From Noviluteimonas sp052115395 (lineage in GTDB: Bacteria; Pseudomonadota; Gammaproteobacteria; Xanthomonadales; Xanthomonadaceae): a stretch of DNA of 64,000 nt. Shown one piece after another: positions 19,574 to 27,805 of the stretch. Made by a program: the position numbers and the translations under genes. The number at the start of each line of letters is the position of its first letter. Position 1 is the stretch's first letter. The stretch lies in the NCBI GenBank assembly GCA_052115395.1, contig JBFRGO010000003.1. One strand, written 5' to 3'. The notes beneath the pieces were generated by a model, which worked only from the letters and a program-made list of their open reading frames with translations, was not told where the DNA came from and did no database searches.

Positions 19574-19645
19574 GGCGGGACGGCAAAAGCGCAGCTGGGG
19601 CTCTGCGCGCTGGGTTGGGTTACGCTCGTCGCACAGGGGGTGGAC

Positions 19646-20230
19646 ATGAACCGTCGATCGTTCTTGTTGGGGCTCGCGGCGATGTCCGTTGTACTGCCGT
19701 CTGTGGCGCTCGCCGAGGTGCGACGGTGTTGTCCGCTGTGTGGTGGGGCGCTGCTCGGTCTCTCGGTGGACGCCTACCGAAGCATCCCCGATCTTGAAGA
19801 TCGAAACCGCGATGTCTCGGACATGGGCGCCTCGCACGTGTGCACGCAGTGTTTCGTGGTGTATTTCGAAGAGGCCGAGGAGTGGTCGCAGACGGCGAAC
19901 GAGGCCGCGCGCTTTTTGGTCCCGCTGGCCGAACCCATCTTGAATTTCCCGTTGCCGCGGGCGCGCGACATTCGGTCCAAGCTTGTGTACTCGCAGAAGT
20001 TCCGGGGATCGAACGCCGAGAAGGGGCAGTCCGACAGCGTTGGCGTGTGGGTCAAGGACAGTGAGGCGTACTTCGCGGACATACGGCATTACGCGGCCAG
20101 GCATTCCATCGGTTGGCAGATGGCGCTGGAGTACTACACCGCCCCCTCCCAGCCGAAGCAGACCTGGATCCAGGCGACGGTGCACCACTTCCACAGCAGC
20201 CGATTCGAGAAGGGATGCCCGGCGGCGTAG
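19646..20230 (+). CDS. Exported Cys-rich protein, function unknown
   Basis: A 194-residue protein with an N-terminal signal (MNRRSFLLGLAAMSVVLPSVALA). The RR-S-F-L-L core is Tat-like. The mature part begins with a CCPLCGG cluster and has a later CTQC, together a likely zinc or metal site. No known family is recognised. The start at 19646 is preferred over the in-frame GTG at 19640 because AGGGGG ends six bases upstream. The C-terminal half has IGWQMALEYYT and ends KGCPAA. It is monocistronic in appearance, placed between repeat copy A and a lipoprotein gene. Confidence 0.75.
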   Translation: MNRRSFLLGLAAMSVVLPSVALAEVRRCCPLCGGALLGLSVDAYRSIPDLEDRNRDVSDMGASHVCTQCFVVYFEEAEEWSQTANEAARFLVPLAEPILNFPLPRARDIRSKLVYSQKFRGSNAEKGQSDSVGVWVKDSEAYFADIRHYAARHSIGWQMALEYYTAPSQPKQTWIQATVHHFHSSRFEKGCPAA

Positions 20231-20279
20231 GACCCCATTCCTCAGGTACGCTCTCCCCACGCACCCTGGGGAGGGGACC

Positions 20280-20783
20280 ATGCGCACCATCGCACTCGCT
20301 TTGTCGCTGACGATGCTCACCGCCTGCGCCACGCCACCCGACGCACCCGACACCGGCACGGCCGCCGCCGTCCACGACGACAAGCTCGACATCGCCGAAC
20401 AGGTCTTTCGCTCGCTCCTGGGCAAGACCGACGCCACGGACATGGCGAACCGCAAACCCGCCGTCCTCTGCTTCGCCCGCGACCGCTCACCGAACGACGC
20501 CTTCATGGCCCGCTTCCACGACCTCGCGCCCCGCGTCCACCGCTGCGCCGACGGCAAAACCGGCAAGGCCGCGCGGGAGATGCCCGAATTCCAACTGCGC
20601 AAGACCAACGAACCCGCCGTCCAGTTCTCCGTAGGCGACATCGACTTCGTGTCACCCACCCACGCCAAGGCGAAGGCCGCTTACTACGAAGCAGGCCTGA
20701 GCGCCGGCGGCTGGACCTTCGAACTCGATAAGACGGCATCGGGCTGGGTGGTCACGAAGCGGGAGATGGACTGGGTGTCCTGA
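20280..20783 (+). CDS. Small lipoprotein, function unknown
   Basis: A 167-residue predicted lipoprotein. MRTIALALSLTMLTAC carries a lipobox (LTAC, Cys16). The mature part has a Pro/Asp/Thr linker, then a compact domain with VGDIDFVSPTHAKAKAAYYE and GGWTFELDKTASGWVV, resembling the NTF2-like or DUF-type secreted folds that handle 'calculated' beta-rich domains, although no family is assigned. A strong ribosome site (GGGGAGGGG) lies just before the ATG at 20280. It is followed by a REP-like palindrome and repeat copy B. Confidence 0.8.
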   Translation: MRTIALALSLTMLTACATPPDAPDTGTAAAVHDDKLDIAEQVFRSLLGKTDATDMANRKPAVLCFARDRSPNDAFMARFHDLAPRVHRCADGKTGKAAREMPEFQLRKTNEPAVQFSVGDIDFVSPTHAKAKAAYYEAGLSAGGWTFELDKTASGWVVTKREMDWVS

Positions 20784-20806
20784 GGCGACAGCGACACCCC
20801 GGACCC

Positions 20807-20837
20807 TCTCCCCAACCCCTCTCCCGGTGGGAGAGGG
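20807..20837. repeat. REP-like GC-rich palindrome
   Basis: CCCTCTCCC-GGT-GGGAGAGGG (20817-20837) preceded by CCCTCTCCCCAACC. The same type of palindrome occurs inside icmF, and related ones are common between genes in xanthomonads. It may end transcription of the lipoprotein gene. The rest of this 331-bp gap is repeat copy B and about 100 bp of icmF leader with a possible -10 (TACAAT, about 21074). Confidence 0.75.
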
Positions 20838-20846
20838 ACTCCGCTT

Positions 20847-21009
20847 CGAAAACGATCGGCTACCTGCAAAGCTGCGCTTTGCAGCCCCCAGTGACGGCTC
20901 GGGCGAAAAGCCCCCGATCGAAGCGACCCGCAAGGTGATGCCCCAGCGTGGGGAGTTTCAAATTTTTTTCCCAAAAAAATTTGGAACTCCCCACGTTCGG
21001 GCGGCGCGT
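20847..21009 (+). repeat. Dispersed three-hairpin element, copy B
   Basis: Full copy. Hairpin 1: CTGCAAAGC/GCTTTGCAG (20864-20884). Hairpin 2: GGGC-GAAAA-GCCC. Hairpin 3: 49-bp palindrome at 20947-20995 with perfectly paired outer arms CGTGGGGAGTT and AACTCCCCACG, a conserved A/T-rich inner stem and a CCC loop. It ends in TTCGGGCGGCGCG. It lies between the lipoprotein gene and icmF. Confidence 0.9.
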
Positions 21010-21114
21010 TAACGCCCTTCGAGCGGGCTGTCCCGACGAACCCACCCCAAGAGGGCCTTTAACGCCCGCGGAGCTACAATGCGGAATTCGCCAAAACCGT
21101 ACTGAGCGCCGCCC

Positions 21115-24100
21115 ATGAGCACCCCCGCCACCGAAGTCGCCGCGTCCCCCCAGACCGAGACCAGCCCCCTGCGCTTCGTGACCGCAGCGAGCCTCTTCGA
21201 CGGCCACGACGCCGCGATCAACATCATGCGCCGCCTCATCCAGGGCCAGGGCGCCGAAGTCATCCACCTCGGCCACAACCGCTCCGTCGAAGACGTCGTC
21301 CGCGCAGCGCTCCAGGAAGACGCCGACGCCATCGCCCTGAGCTCCTACCAAGGTGGCCACGTCGAATACTTCAAATACATGGTCGACATGCTCCGCGAAC
21401 GCGGCGCGTCCCACATCCGCGTGTTCGGCGGCGGCGGCGGCACCATCACCCCCGAAGAAATCAAAGAGCTCCAGGACTACGGCGTCGAACGCATCTACCA
21501 CCCCAACGACGGCATGCACATGGGCCTGGTGGCGATGATCGAAGACGTCGTCCGCCGCGCGACCTCCGCGCGCCAGCCCGTCGAAACCCCGCACCAGGTC
21601 GACCTCACCAACGAAATCGCCATCGGCGCGATGCTGAGCTCGATCGAAGAAAGCGCCCTGGACGAAACCGAACTCGCCCACCTGCGCAAGCAATGGCAAC
21701 TGGCCGGCGGCAAGACCCCCGTCATCGGCATCACCGGCACCGGCGGCGCCGGCAAATCCTCAGTGACCGACGAACTGCTCAACCGCTTTCTCGCATCGTT
21801 CCCCGAGATGCGCATCGCCGTGATCTCGGTGGACCCCACGCGCCGCCGCACCGGTGGCGCGCTGCTCGGCGACCGCATCCGCATGAACTCGCTGCGCAGC
21901 AAGCGCGTCTTCATGCGCTCGATGGCCACCCGCCGCCAGCACATGGCGACGAACATCGTGCTGAAGGACTGCATCGCCTTCCTCAAGTCCCTCGGCTACG
22001 ACATGGTGATCGTCGAAACCGCGGGCATCGGCCAGAGCGATTCGGAAATCGTCGACCTCGTCGACTTCCCCATGTACGTGATGACCAGCGACTTCGGCGC
22101 ACCGAGCCAGCTGGAAAAGATCGACATGCTCGACTACGCCGAACTGGTCGTGCTCAACAAGTTCGACAAGCGCGGCGCCGAAGACGCCCTGCGCGACGTT
22201 CGCAAGCAGTGGAAGCGCAACCGCGTCGCCTTCCAGACCAAGGACGAAGACGTCCCCGTCTACCCGACCATCGCCAGCCAGTTCAACGACCCCGGCATCA
22301 GCTGGATGTTCGCCAACCTCACGCGCCTGCTGCGCGAGAAGCTCGGCCTGCCGGCGGAGAAGTGGACGCCGACCATCGACACCACGCTGAAGGAACCGCG
22401 CGCTACCGTGCTGATCCCCGGCGCCCGCGTGCGATACCTGGCTGAAATCGCCGAACAGGGCAGGGGCATCAACGCCCGCATCGAATCGCAGAGCGAAATT
22501 GCCGACCGCGCGCAGGCGTACTGGCAATCGCTGCAGGCGCTCGAAGACAAAGCGCTTCCGAAAGCCCTCGACCTCTTTGCGACCGACGCCCTTCTCCCTC
22601 TCCCTCCGGGAGAGGGCCGGGGTGAGGGCGACGCCGGGATCGACCGCTCCATGCTCACGCTTCGCCAGCGCTATCAAGACGCCATCCAGGCCCTCGACAG
22701 CGACGCGCTGAAACTCCTGCGCACCTGGCCCGCGCGCCTGAAGTCGATCACCGACGAATTCAACGAATACAAGGTCCGCGACAAGACCATCCGCGTCGAC
22801 AACTACCGCGAATCGCTTTCGCACCAGAAGATCCCGAAGATCGCCGCGCCCACCTACAAGAGCTGGGGCGAGCTGCTCACCTTCCTGCAGAAAGAAAACC
22901 TGCCGGGCGACTACCCCTACACCGGCGGCGTGTACCCGTACCGCCGCACCGGCGAAGACCCGATCCGCATGTTCGCCGGCGAAGGCACGCCCGAACGCAC
23001 CAATCGCCGGTTCCATTATTTGAGCGTCGGCCAGCCCGCCGCGCGCCTGTCCACCGCCTTCGACTCGGTCACGCTGTACGGCGAAGACCCCGCCGTGCGC
23101 CCGGACATCTACGGCAAGATCGGCAACTCCGGCGTCAACATCGCCACGCTCGACGACATGAAGAAGCTGTACTCCGGCTTCGACCTGTGCGCACCGAGCA
23201 CCAGCGTCTCGATGACGATCAACGGCCCCGCGCCGATCATCCTCGCGATGTTCATGAACACCGCGATCGACCAGCAAGTGGAGAAGTACCTGCGCGAAGA
23301 ACAGACGCGCTGGGACGAAGCCCACGACCGCATCGAGAAAATGTTCGTCGGGCGCAAGCGCCCCGAATACAGCGGCATGCTCCCCGAGACGAACGATGGT
23401 TTGGGCCTCGGCCTGCTGGGCGTCACCGGCGACCAGGTGATCGACGCCGACACCTACGCGCGCATCAAGGAACACACCCTCAAGACCGTGCGCGGCACCG
23501 TGCAGGCCGACATCCTGAAAGAGGATCAGGCGCAGAACACCTGCATCTTCAGCACCGAGTTCGCCCTGCGCATGATGGGCGACATCCAGCAGTACTTCGT
23601 CGACAAGCAAGTCCGCAACTTCTACTCGGTGTCGATCTCCGGTTACCACATCGCCGAAGCCGGCGCGAACCCGATCTCCCAGCTCGCCTTCACCCTGAGC
23701 AACGGCTTCACCATCGTCGAGTACTACCTGGCGCGTGGCATGAAGATCGACGACTTCGCGCCCAACCTGTCGTTCTTCTTCAGCAACGGCATGGACCCCG
23801 AATACACCGTGATCGGCCGCGTCGCCCGCCGCATCTGGGCGCGTGCGATGCGCGAACGCTACGGCGCCGGCCCGCGCAGCCAGATGATGAAGTACCACAT
23901 CCAAACGAGCGGCCGCTCACTGCACGCGCAAGAAATCCAGTTCAACGACATCCGCACTACGCTGCAGGCGCTGTACGCACTGTTCGACAACTGCAACAGC
24001 CTGCACACGAATGCCTACGACGAAGCGATCACCACGCCCACCGAAGAAAGCGTGCGCCGCGCCGTGGCGATCCAGATGATCATCAACAAGGAACTGGGCC

Positions 24101-24588
24101 TCAACTTCAACGAGAACCCCTGGCAGGGCAGCTTCATCGTCGACAAGCTGACCGACATCGTCGAAGAAGCCGTGTACAAGGAATTCGAAGCGATCAGCGA
24201 ACGCGGCGGCGTCCTGGGTGCGATGGACACCATGTACCAGCGCGGCAAGATCCAGGAAGAGAGCCTGTACTACGAGCACAAGAAGCACGATGGCTCGCTG
24301 CCGTTGATCGGCGTGAATACCTTCCTGCCGAAGGACCATGGCGGGGACATCGTGACGGAGATCGAGTTGATCCGGTCGACGGAGGGGGAGAAGGGGCAGC
24401 AGATTGAGAATGTTGCCAACTATCAGACCCTGCGGAATGGGGAGACGGGGTTGGCGTTCTTGCAGAAGAGTGCTCGCGACCGCCAGAACGTCTTTGCTTC
24501 GTTGATGGAAGCCGTCAAGACGCATAGCCTGGGGCAGATCAGCCACGCGTTGTATGACGTGGGTGGCGAGTACCGCCGCAATATGTAA
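21115..24588 (+). CDS. icmF: Fused isobutyryl-CoA mutase (IcmF)
   Basis: Coenzyme B12-dependent acyl-CoA mutase fused to its own G-protein chaperone, interconverting isobutyryl-CoA and butyryl-CoA (and, in some homologues, isovaleryl/pivalyl-CoA). Domain order in 1157 residues: B12-binding domain (about 20-150, base-off motif in LFDGHDAAINI, His31), MeaI-type GTPase (about 200-430, P-loop GTGGAGKSS near 207-215), linker, and large substrate-binding mutase domain (about 560-1157, starting near NYRESLSHQKIPKIAAP). It is about 60 residues longer than the best-known IcmF proteins. Part of the excess is a REP-like repeat translated in the linker (residues about 493-507). It fits the branched-chain amino acid theme of the window. 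Confidence 0.93.
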   Translation: MSTPATEVAASPQTETSPLRFVTAASLFDGHDAAINIMRRLIQGQGAEVIHLGHNRSVEDVVRAALQEDADAIALSSYQGGHVEYFKYMVDMLRERGASHIRVFGGGGGTITPEEIKELQDYGVERIYHPNDGMHMGLVAMIEDVVRRATSARQPVETPHQVDLTNEIAIGAMLSSIEESALDETELAHLRKQWQLAGGKTPVIGITGTGGAGKSSVTDELLNRFLASFPEMRIAVISVDPTRRRTGGALLGDRIRMNSLRSKRVFMRSMATRRQHMATNIVLKDCIAFLKSLGYDMVIVETAGIGQSDSEIVDLVDFPMYVMTSDFGAPSQLEKIDMLDYAELVVLNKFDKRGAEDALRDVRKQWKRNRVAFQTKDEDVPVYPTIASQFNDPGISWMFANLTRLLREKLGLPAEKWTPTIDTTLKEPRATVLIPGARVRYLAEIAEQGRGINARIESQSEIADRAQAYWQSLQALEDKALPKALDLFATDALLPLPPGEGRGEGDAGIDRSMLTLRQRYQDAIQALDSDALKLLRTWPARLKSITDEFNEYKVRDKTIRVDNYRESLSHQKIPKIAAPTYKSWGELLTFLQKENLPGDYPYTGGVYPYRRTGEDPIRMFAGEGTPERTNRRFHYLSVGQPAARLSTAFDSVTLYGEDPAVRPDIYGKIGNSGVNIATLDDMKKLYSGFDLCAPSTSVSMTINGPAPIILAMFMNTAIDQQVEKYLREEQTRWDEAHDRIEKMFVGRKRPEYSGMLPETNDGLGLGLLGVTGDQVIDADTYARIKEHTLKTVRGTVQADILKEDQAQNTCIFSTEFALRMMGDIQQYFVDKQVRNFYSVSISGYHIAEAGANPISQLAFTLSNGFTIVEYYLARGMKIDDFAPNLSFFFSNGMDPEYTVIGRVARRIWARAMRERYGAGPRSQMMKYHIQTSGRSLHAQEIQFNDIRTTLQALYALFDNCNSLHTNAYDEAITTPTEESVRRAVAIQMIINKELGLNFNENPWQGSFIVDKLTDIVEEAVYKEFEAISERGGVLGAMDTMYQRGKIQEESLYYEHKKHDGSLPLIGVNTFLPKDHGGDIVTEIELIRSTEGEKGQQIENVANYQTLRNGETGLAFLQKSARDRQNVFASLMEAVKTHSLGQISHALYDVGGEYRRNM
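22594..22628. repeat. REP-like palindrome inside the icmF coding region
   Basis: CCCTCTCCC-TCC-GGGAGAGGG (22596-22616) followed by CCGGGGTGAGGG. It is read in frame as LPLPPGEGRGEG in the linker between the GTPase and mutase domains, so it was tolerated rather than disruptive. Confidence 0.85.
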
Positions 24589-24600
24589 TGCGCTCTGCTC

Positions 24601-24624
24601 CCTCCCCTGCGAATGCAGGGGAGG
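24601..24624. terminator. Strong hairpin after icmF (terminator or REP-like repeat)
   Basis: A perfect 10-bp stem (CCTCCCCTGC and complement) around a GAAT loop, 12 bases after the icmF stop. The rest of the spacer is CTGGGGAGGGGTGC, resembling another xanthomonad intergenic repeat. No T-run follows, so termination is not certain. Confidence 0.55.
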
Positions 24625-24656
24625 GCTGGGGAGGGGTGCACTAGTCGGGGGACGGA

Positions 24657-25148
24657 ATGCCGAACACACGCGTGGCCTTGTTGGCCTTGTCGCTGACTAT
24701 GGTCGGCTGCACGCAGTCGAGTGCGCCCAAGCCCGAGCAAGACCCCAGCGCCTATCTCACGATGGAAGACCTCTCGCCCTCTCTCAAAGTCGCCGTGCCA
24801 AGCACGTGGGCGCCAGGCAAGACATGGCGATTCGTCGAGCGCGACAATCAAGGCAAGGTCGTACGCACGAGCCTCCTGCGCATCACCGACAAGCGCGCGC
24901 ACTCCTGCATGGCAGGCGAATGGCGACGACTGGAAGTGATCGAGGGCGATGCCAAATTCCCAGCGCCTGCGTGGGGCGCGGTGGGACGCAGGCCGACCGT
25001 CATGCTCTCGCCTGAAGCGTGCGATGACTACTACGCTTACATCGGCGAGTTTGTTGGTGACGCCTTCGACGGGCGGGCCAAGTGGCTGGGCCTGAGGCGC
25101 GTGGACCAGTTCGGAGCGGTTCGTGGTCAGCCCGCACCCACCCGTTGA
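24657..25148 (+). CDS. Small lipoprotein, function unknown
   Basis: A 163-residue predicted lipoprotein. MPNTRVALLALSLTMVGC ends in a lipobox (MVGC, Cys18), followed by a short linker and a beta-rich domain with PGKTWRFVERDNQGKVVR and two further cysteines (HSCMAGEW and PEACDDYY) that may pair. No family is recognised. It starts about 70 bp after icmF and may be a separate unit. It is the last gene of host-like composition before the accessory region. Confidence 0.78.
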   Translation: MPNTRVALLALSLTMVGCTQSSAPKPEQDPSAYLTMEDLSPSLKVAVPSTWAPGKTWRFVERDNQGKVVRTSLLRITDKRAHSCMAGEWRRLEVIEGDAKFPAPAWGAVGRRPTVMLSPEACDDYYAYIGEFVGDAFDGRAKWLGLRRVDQFGAVRGQPAPTR

Positions 25149-25153
25149 CTATT

Positions 25154-25172
25154 GGTCACATCCCTCGTGACC
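25154..25172. promoter_or_regulatory. Inverted repeat in the promoter region of the accessory three-gene set
   Basis: GGTCAC-ATCCCTC-GTGACC lies between a possible -35 (TTGGTC, 25152) and -10 (TATACG, 25174; spacing 16). An operator is plausible, but neither promoter box is close to consensus. Confidence 0.38.
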
Positions 25173-25284
25173 TATACGCTGCTGTTGTACCGTTCGCTCC
25201 GACAGGAGTCCCGGCCGATCCGCGGTCGGAATGCACTAGTGGCCTAACCATATCCGCAAGTGCATACGGACGAAGGGGAATGAA

Positions 25285-26376
25285 TTGAACAAGCACTCAG
25301 GCGGACAACCCTCTGCCGGGCCAACATTGCACAAGCGCCTATCCGGAGTTTTAGGAGAACTGCGCAGTCGCGTTCATTGGGAACCTGCTCGAGCCCTTCT
25401 TAAGGCCGCCGGCTTTCACGCTTCGCTCGGCTGGGAGCAAACGACAACTAATCTCCTCGACAAGCTTTCGGAGGCTGATGAATCAAAGGTGGAGACGTTG
25501 GAGGCGGCGCTTTTAGAGGTCACACGCGTCTACAACAAGGATGTCCGGTTCTACAAGTTCACGCCCAAAGCACTTTCGGCGATCAAGGCAGCGATACAGT
25601 CTCAGCAATCGGGAACGCTTGCCCGAGGATTGGAATTGATTGCCGCAGCGAACGCGACCGCCAGGACTGACTCGCCGCAGCCATTTTACGCAATGGAAAG
25701 TGTTGCTGGTGACTTCCTCAGTTTGGCAAGCATCCGCGAATTTGAAGTCAGGCAGCACGTCAACCCCGAGTATCTCGGCGAGGAGCGGCTCCAGAACTAC
25801 GGCGACGTTTCTGATCTGATCGTGATTACTCGAGAGCGTAGGCTCGCGATCGACGGCGTTCGTATATTGGACAATGAACTACTCGAAATCTCGGTCGACT
25901 CCGTTCCTGGCAGCTCACCGGAATCGATCGAAACCGCCCACATGCTCGCGCAACGGCAAATCACCGACCTTGCAGGTGTCACCGTATCTGTGCATCCACT
26001 CAACCTTTTCAACGGGGTGAGCAGCCTCTACAAAGATAAAAATGAGGGCGTGGTTGCGGAGTTGGCGTTTGCGACGCACACGGCCTCGTTAAAGCACGAG
26101 AAGATGCGGAAGGCCGGACTGTGTCTGCGCAAAGAGCTATATCACCTGGGAGGATCGGCTGCGGTAGGCGGTGCGATCAGCCCCTACCGCGTAGCAATTC
26201 GTTGGCCTCCGAAGGCCCTGAAGTCTGCAAACCTCGCGAATGTCGAACTTGGGCTCAATGGAACCGCAAGGCTGCTGCACTCAAAAACGCCGTTTATCGG
26301 AAGCGCGGAGATTCTCGGGTGTCTTCGTGATACAGAGTTCGCAGAAGTCAGGTCCCGGCTCCTGAAACACATCTAA
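25285..26376 (+). CDS. Unrecognised protein, first gene of accessory three-gene module
   Basis: A 363-residue cytosolic protein of no family I recognise. The first 180 residues are mainly helical (KLSGVLG, LLKAAGFHAS); the second half looks mixed alpha/beta with VSDLIVITRERRLAIDGVRIL and AELAFATHTASLKHEKM. No transmembrane segment or nucleotide-binding motif is visible. The start is TTG, eight bases after AAGGGG; an ATG just before it is followed immediately by a stop. Base composition and codon use are more AT-rich than the flanks. The next gene starts eight bases after its stop, and a nuclease-like gene overlaps that, so the three are an operon. Confidence 0.75.
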   Translation: MNKHSGGQPSAGPTLHKRLSGVLGELRSRVHWEPARALLKAAGFHASLGWEQTTTNLLDKLSEADESKVETLEAALLEVTRVYNKDVRFYKFTPKALSAIKAAIQSQQSGTLARGLELIAAANATARTDSPQPFYAMESVAGDFLSLASIREFEVRQHVNPEYLGEERLQNYGDVSDLIVITRERRLAIDGVRILDNELLEISVDSVPGSSPESIETAHMLAQRQITDLAGVTVSVHPLNLFNGVSSLYKDKNEGVVAELAFATHTASLKHEKMRKAGLCLRKELYHLGGSAAVGGAISPYRVAIRWPPKALKSANLANVELGLNGTARLLHSKTPFIGSAEILGCLRDTEFAEVRSRLLKHI

Positions 26377-26384
26377 ACGCCCCG

Positions 26385-26804
26385 GTGGAAAAGCTTACGC
26401 GCGAACAGAGTATCGAGCGCCTTCGAGTCGACTCGGAGTACGACCCGCGCTTGCGGGCCGCATTCCTAGTCGCGACTCAATTGGCAAATGCGCGGTCCAA
26501 TGAATTTGAGATGATCACATTTGCGGACATCGCATCGCTTGCGAAGGTGTCCCAAACGGATCCTGGTCTTATCAGTTTGGTCGCGGCGCTTGTCGGATCC
26601 TATGGTGTGCTTGACCAGCATTTTCTTTTTATCGAAGGTGACTACGAAAGCGAAGTCGACGATGCGACGGCGAGAGATGCGCTCCGATCAAAGGCCATCT
26701 GTGATCCCAGAACCGGTGAGCTTGTAGCGCCGGCTGAGGATTTCTTAGCTCCTTACTTCACTCCAACTTCAGAATTTCGGGATAGCGATGAAAACGCTAT
26801 CTGA
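26385..26804 (+). CDS. Small helical protein, second gene of accessory module
   Basis: A 139-residue acidic protein with a GTG start. It is predicted helical, with the central stretch MITFADIASLAKVSQ followed by LVAALVGSYGVLDQHFLF and IEGDYESEVDD. The pattern suggests a small winged-helix or adaptor protein, similar in size to the middle components of multi-gene defence systems, but this is only a resemblance in layout. Its last 17 bases overlap the next gene, implying tight coupling. No catalytic residue is identified. Confidence 0.7.
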   Translation: MEKLTREQSIERLRVDSEYDPRLRAAFLVATQLANARSNEFEMITFADIASLAKVSQTDPGLISLVAALVGSYGVLDQHFLFIEGDYESEVDDATARDALRSKAICDPRTGELVAPAEDFLAPYFTPTSEFRDSDENAI

Positions 26805-27405
26805 CGTTCGCGCTGTCGCGCACAACCCTCGTGAACGCATCGGTCTTGAGTTGCTTATTGCTCGCGCTGAGCAATGCTCTGATTTCAGGTACGAGAGGTT
26901 CGTGGAGCTCGTCGAAGATGCTCTGGAGCTAGCGTATTCAGACGCCAGCGCCTCTGTTGCACTGATCAAGGACTTCACAGAGGACCAAATTACCGATCGA
27001 GTTCTATGTGGAGTACGAGGTACCGGCTTCGCAGCTTCGCACGATGGCTACGTTAACGGCCATTGCGATATCAACATCGCTTTTTGCGGATTTGCGTGGC
27101 TTGGCGAGGCCAAAATTTTGGGTGATAACGGAATTCTGTACGGTGGGTTTGAACAACTGACGACGCGTTATTGGAAGCCTGCTTCGAATGACGAATGCGG
27201 CGGTCTCCTTGTCTACTGCAAGAAGGACAACGCCGTAACCCGTGTTTCGGATTGGCTCGATTTCTTGACTGCGAAAGATGGAAATCGAGACCCGGCGCCT
27301 TGTCGGGCGCTGGAGGGGCGAACGAAGCACCGGGAGACTGGGACAGGTTTGGAGATACGAGTCCTGCACAAGTTTCTTCCGCTGTATCACGCTCCGAAGG
27401 CATAG
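26788..27405 (+). CDS. Probable PD-(D/E)xK-type nuclease, third gene of accessory module
   Basis: A 205-residue protein with a likely restriction-endonuclease-like core: Asp94 in NGHCDINIAF, then Glu107 and Lys109 in WLGEAKIL, then GGFEQLTTRY (residues 119-128). D-x(12)-E-x-K plus a following Gln-containing helix matches many PD-(D/E)xK enzymes. The N-terminus is helical (ELLIARAEQC, VEDALELAY). It overlaps the preceding small gene and ends ten bases before the stop of a convergent gene. If active it would be the effector of the module, plausibly against foreign DNA. Assignment is from motifs only. Confidence 0.62.
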   Translation: MKTLSDVRAVAHNPRERIGLELLIARAEQCSDFRYERFVELVEDALELAYSDASASVALIKDFTEDQITDRVLCGVRGTGFAASHDGYVNGHCDINIAFCGFAWLGEAKILGDNGILYGGFEQLTTRYWKPASNDECGGLLVYCKKDNAVTRVSDWLDFLTAKDGNRDPAPCRALEGRTKHRETGTGLEIRVLHKFLPLYHAPKA

Positions 27406-27415
27406 CGATCTACGT

Positions 27416-27802
27416 TTAGTCAGCCTTGTTCCCGCGGATTGCGGCTGATCGAAGTCTGTAGCCAATGGTCGTATCGACAATTCGATCTGAAAGTTGCTCT
27501 ACCGTGTCGCGTTTAGAGACCGGTAGATCGAGATGCCTGGCTAGATTGACGAGGTCAGTCTTAGTTGGCGCAGCTCGTCGCAGCAGGGCTGCCCCTTGCC
27601 CCAATTCGTGCGCACCGCGGAGCTCAGCGACAAGTGAAGTGTAGTCAGGCTTGGAAGGGCGCTTTTCTTTCGAGATTCGATCCGGAGTCCCTGCGCTGCT
27701 CAAAAAATCGGACAGCTCAGCGTCGCTCATCTCCGCAACCCGGTTAGCAAGTTGCATCAGTAGTAGGGCGAGATGCTCTGATCGCGTGCGTTTTTTTTCC
27801 AC
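27416..27802 (-). CDS. Small protein with helix-extension-helix-like C-terminus, paired with ParA
   Basis: A 128-residue basic protein (MEKKRTRSEHLALLLMQLA). The N-terminal 60 residues are helical and charged. The C-terminal part (TKTDLVNLARHLDLPV and DTVEQLSDRIVDTTIG) resembles the short HeH/SAP-like DNA-binding fold. It starts three bases after the parA stop and must be co-transcribed, so it may be the DNA-binding partner of the ATPase. No ParB signature is seen. It ends head-on against the nuclease gene. Confidence 0.68.
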   Translation of the reverse strand: MEKKRTRSEHLALLLMQLANRVAEMSDAELSDFLSSAGTPDRISKEKRPSKPDYTSLVAELRGAHELGQGAALLRRAAPTKTDLVNLARHLDLPVSKRDTVEQLSDRIVDTTIGYRLRSAAIRGNKAD

Positions 27803-27805
27803 GGC

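Noticed and set aside
20947..20995. The 49-bp palindrome as a simple Rho-independent terminator
   Set aside because: The T-run lies within the stem rather than after it, and copies occur between divergent as well as convergent genes, so termination is not a sufficient explanation.
21760..23904. A 714-codon minus-strand frame
   Set aside because: It is antisense to icmF and has shadow-frame composition.
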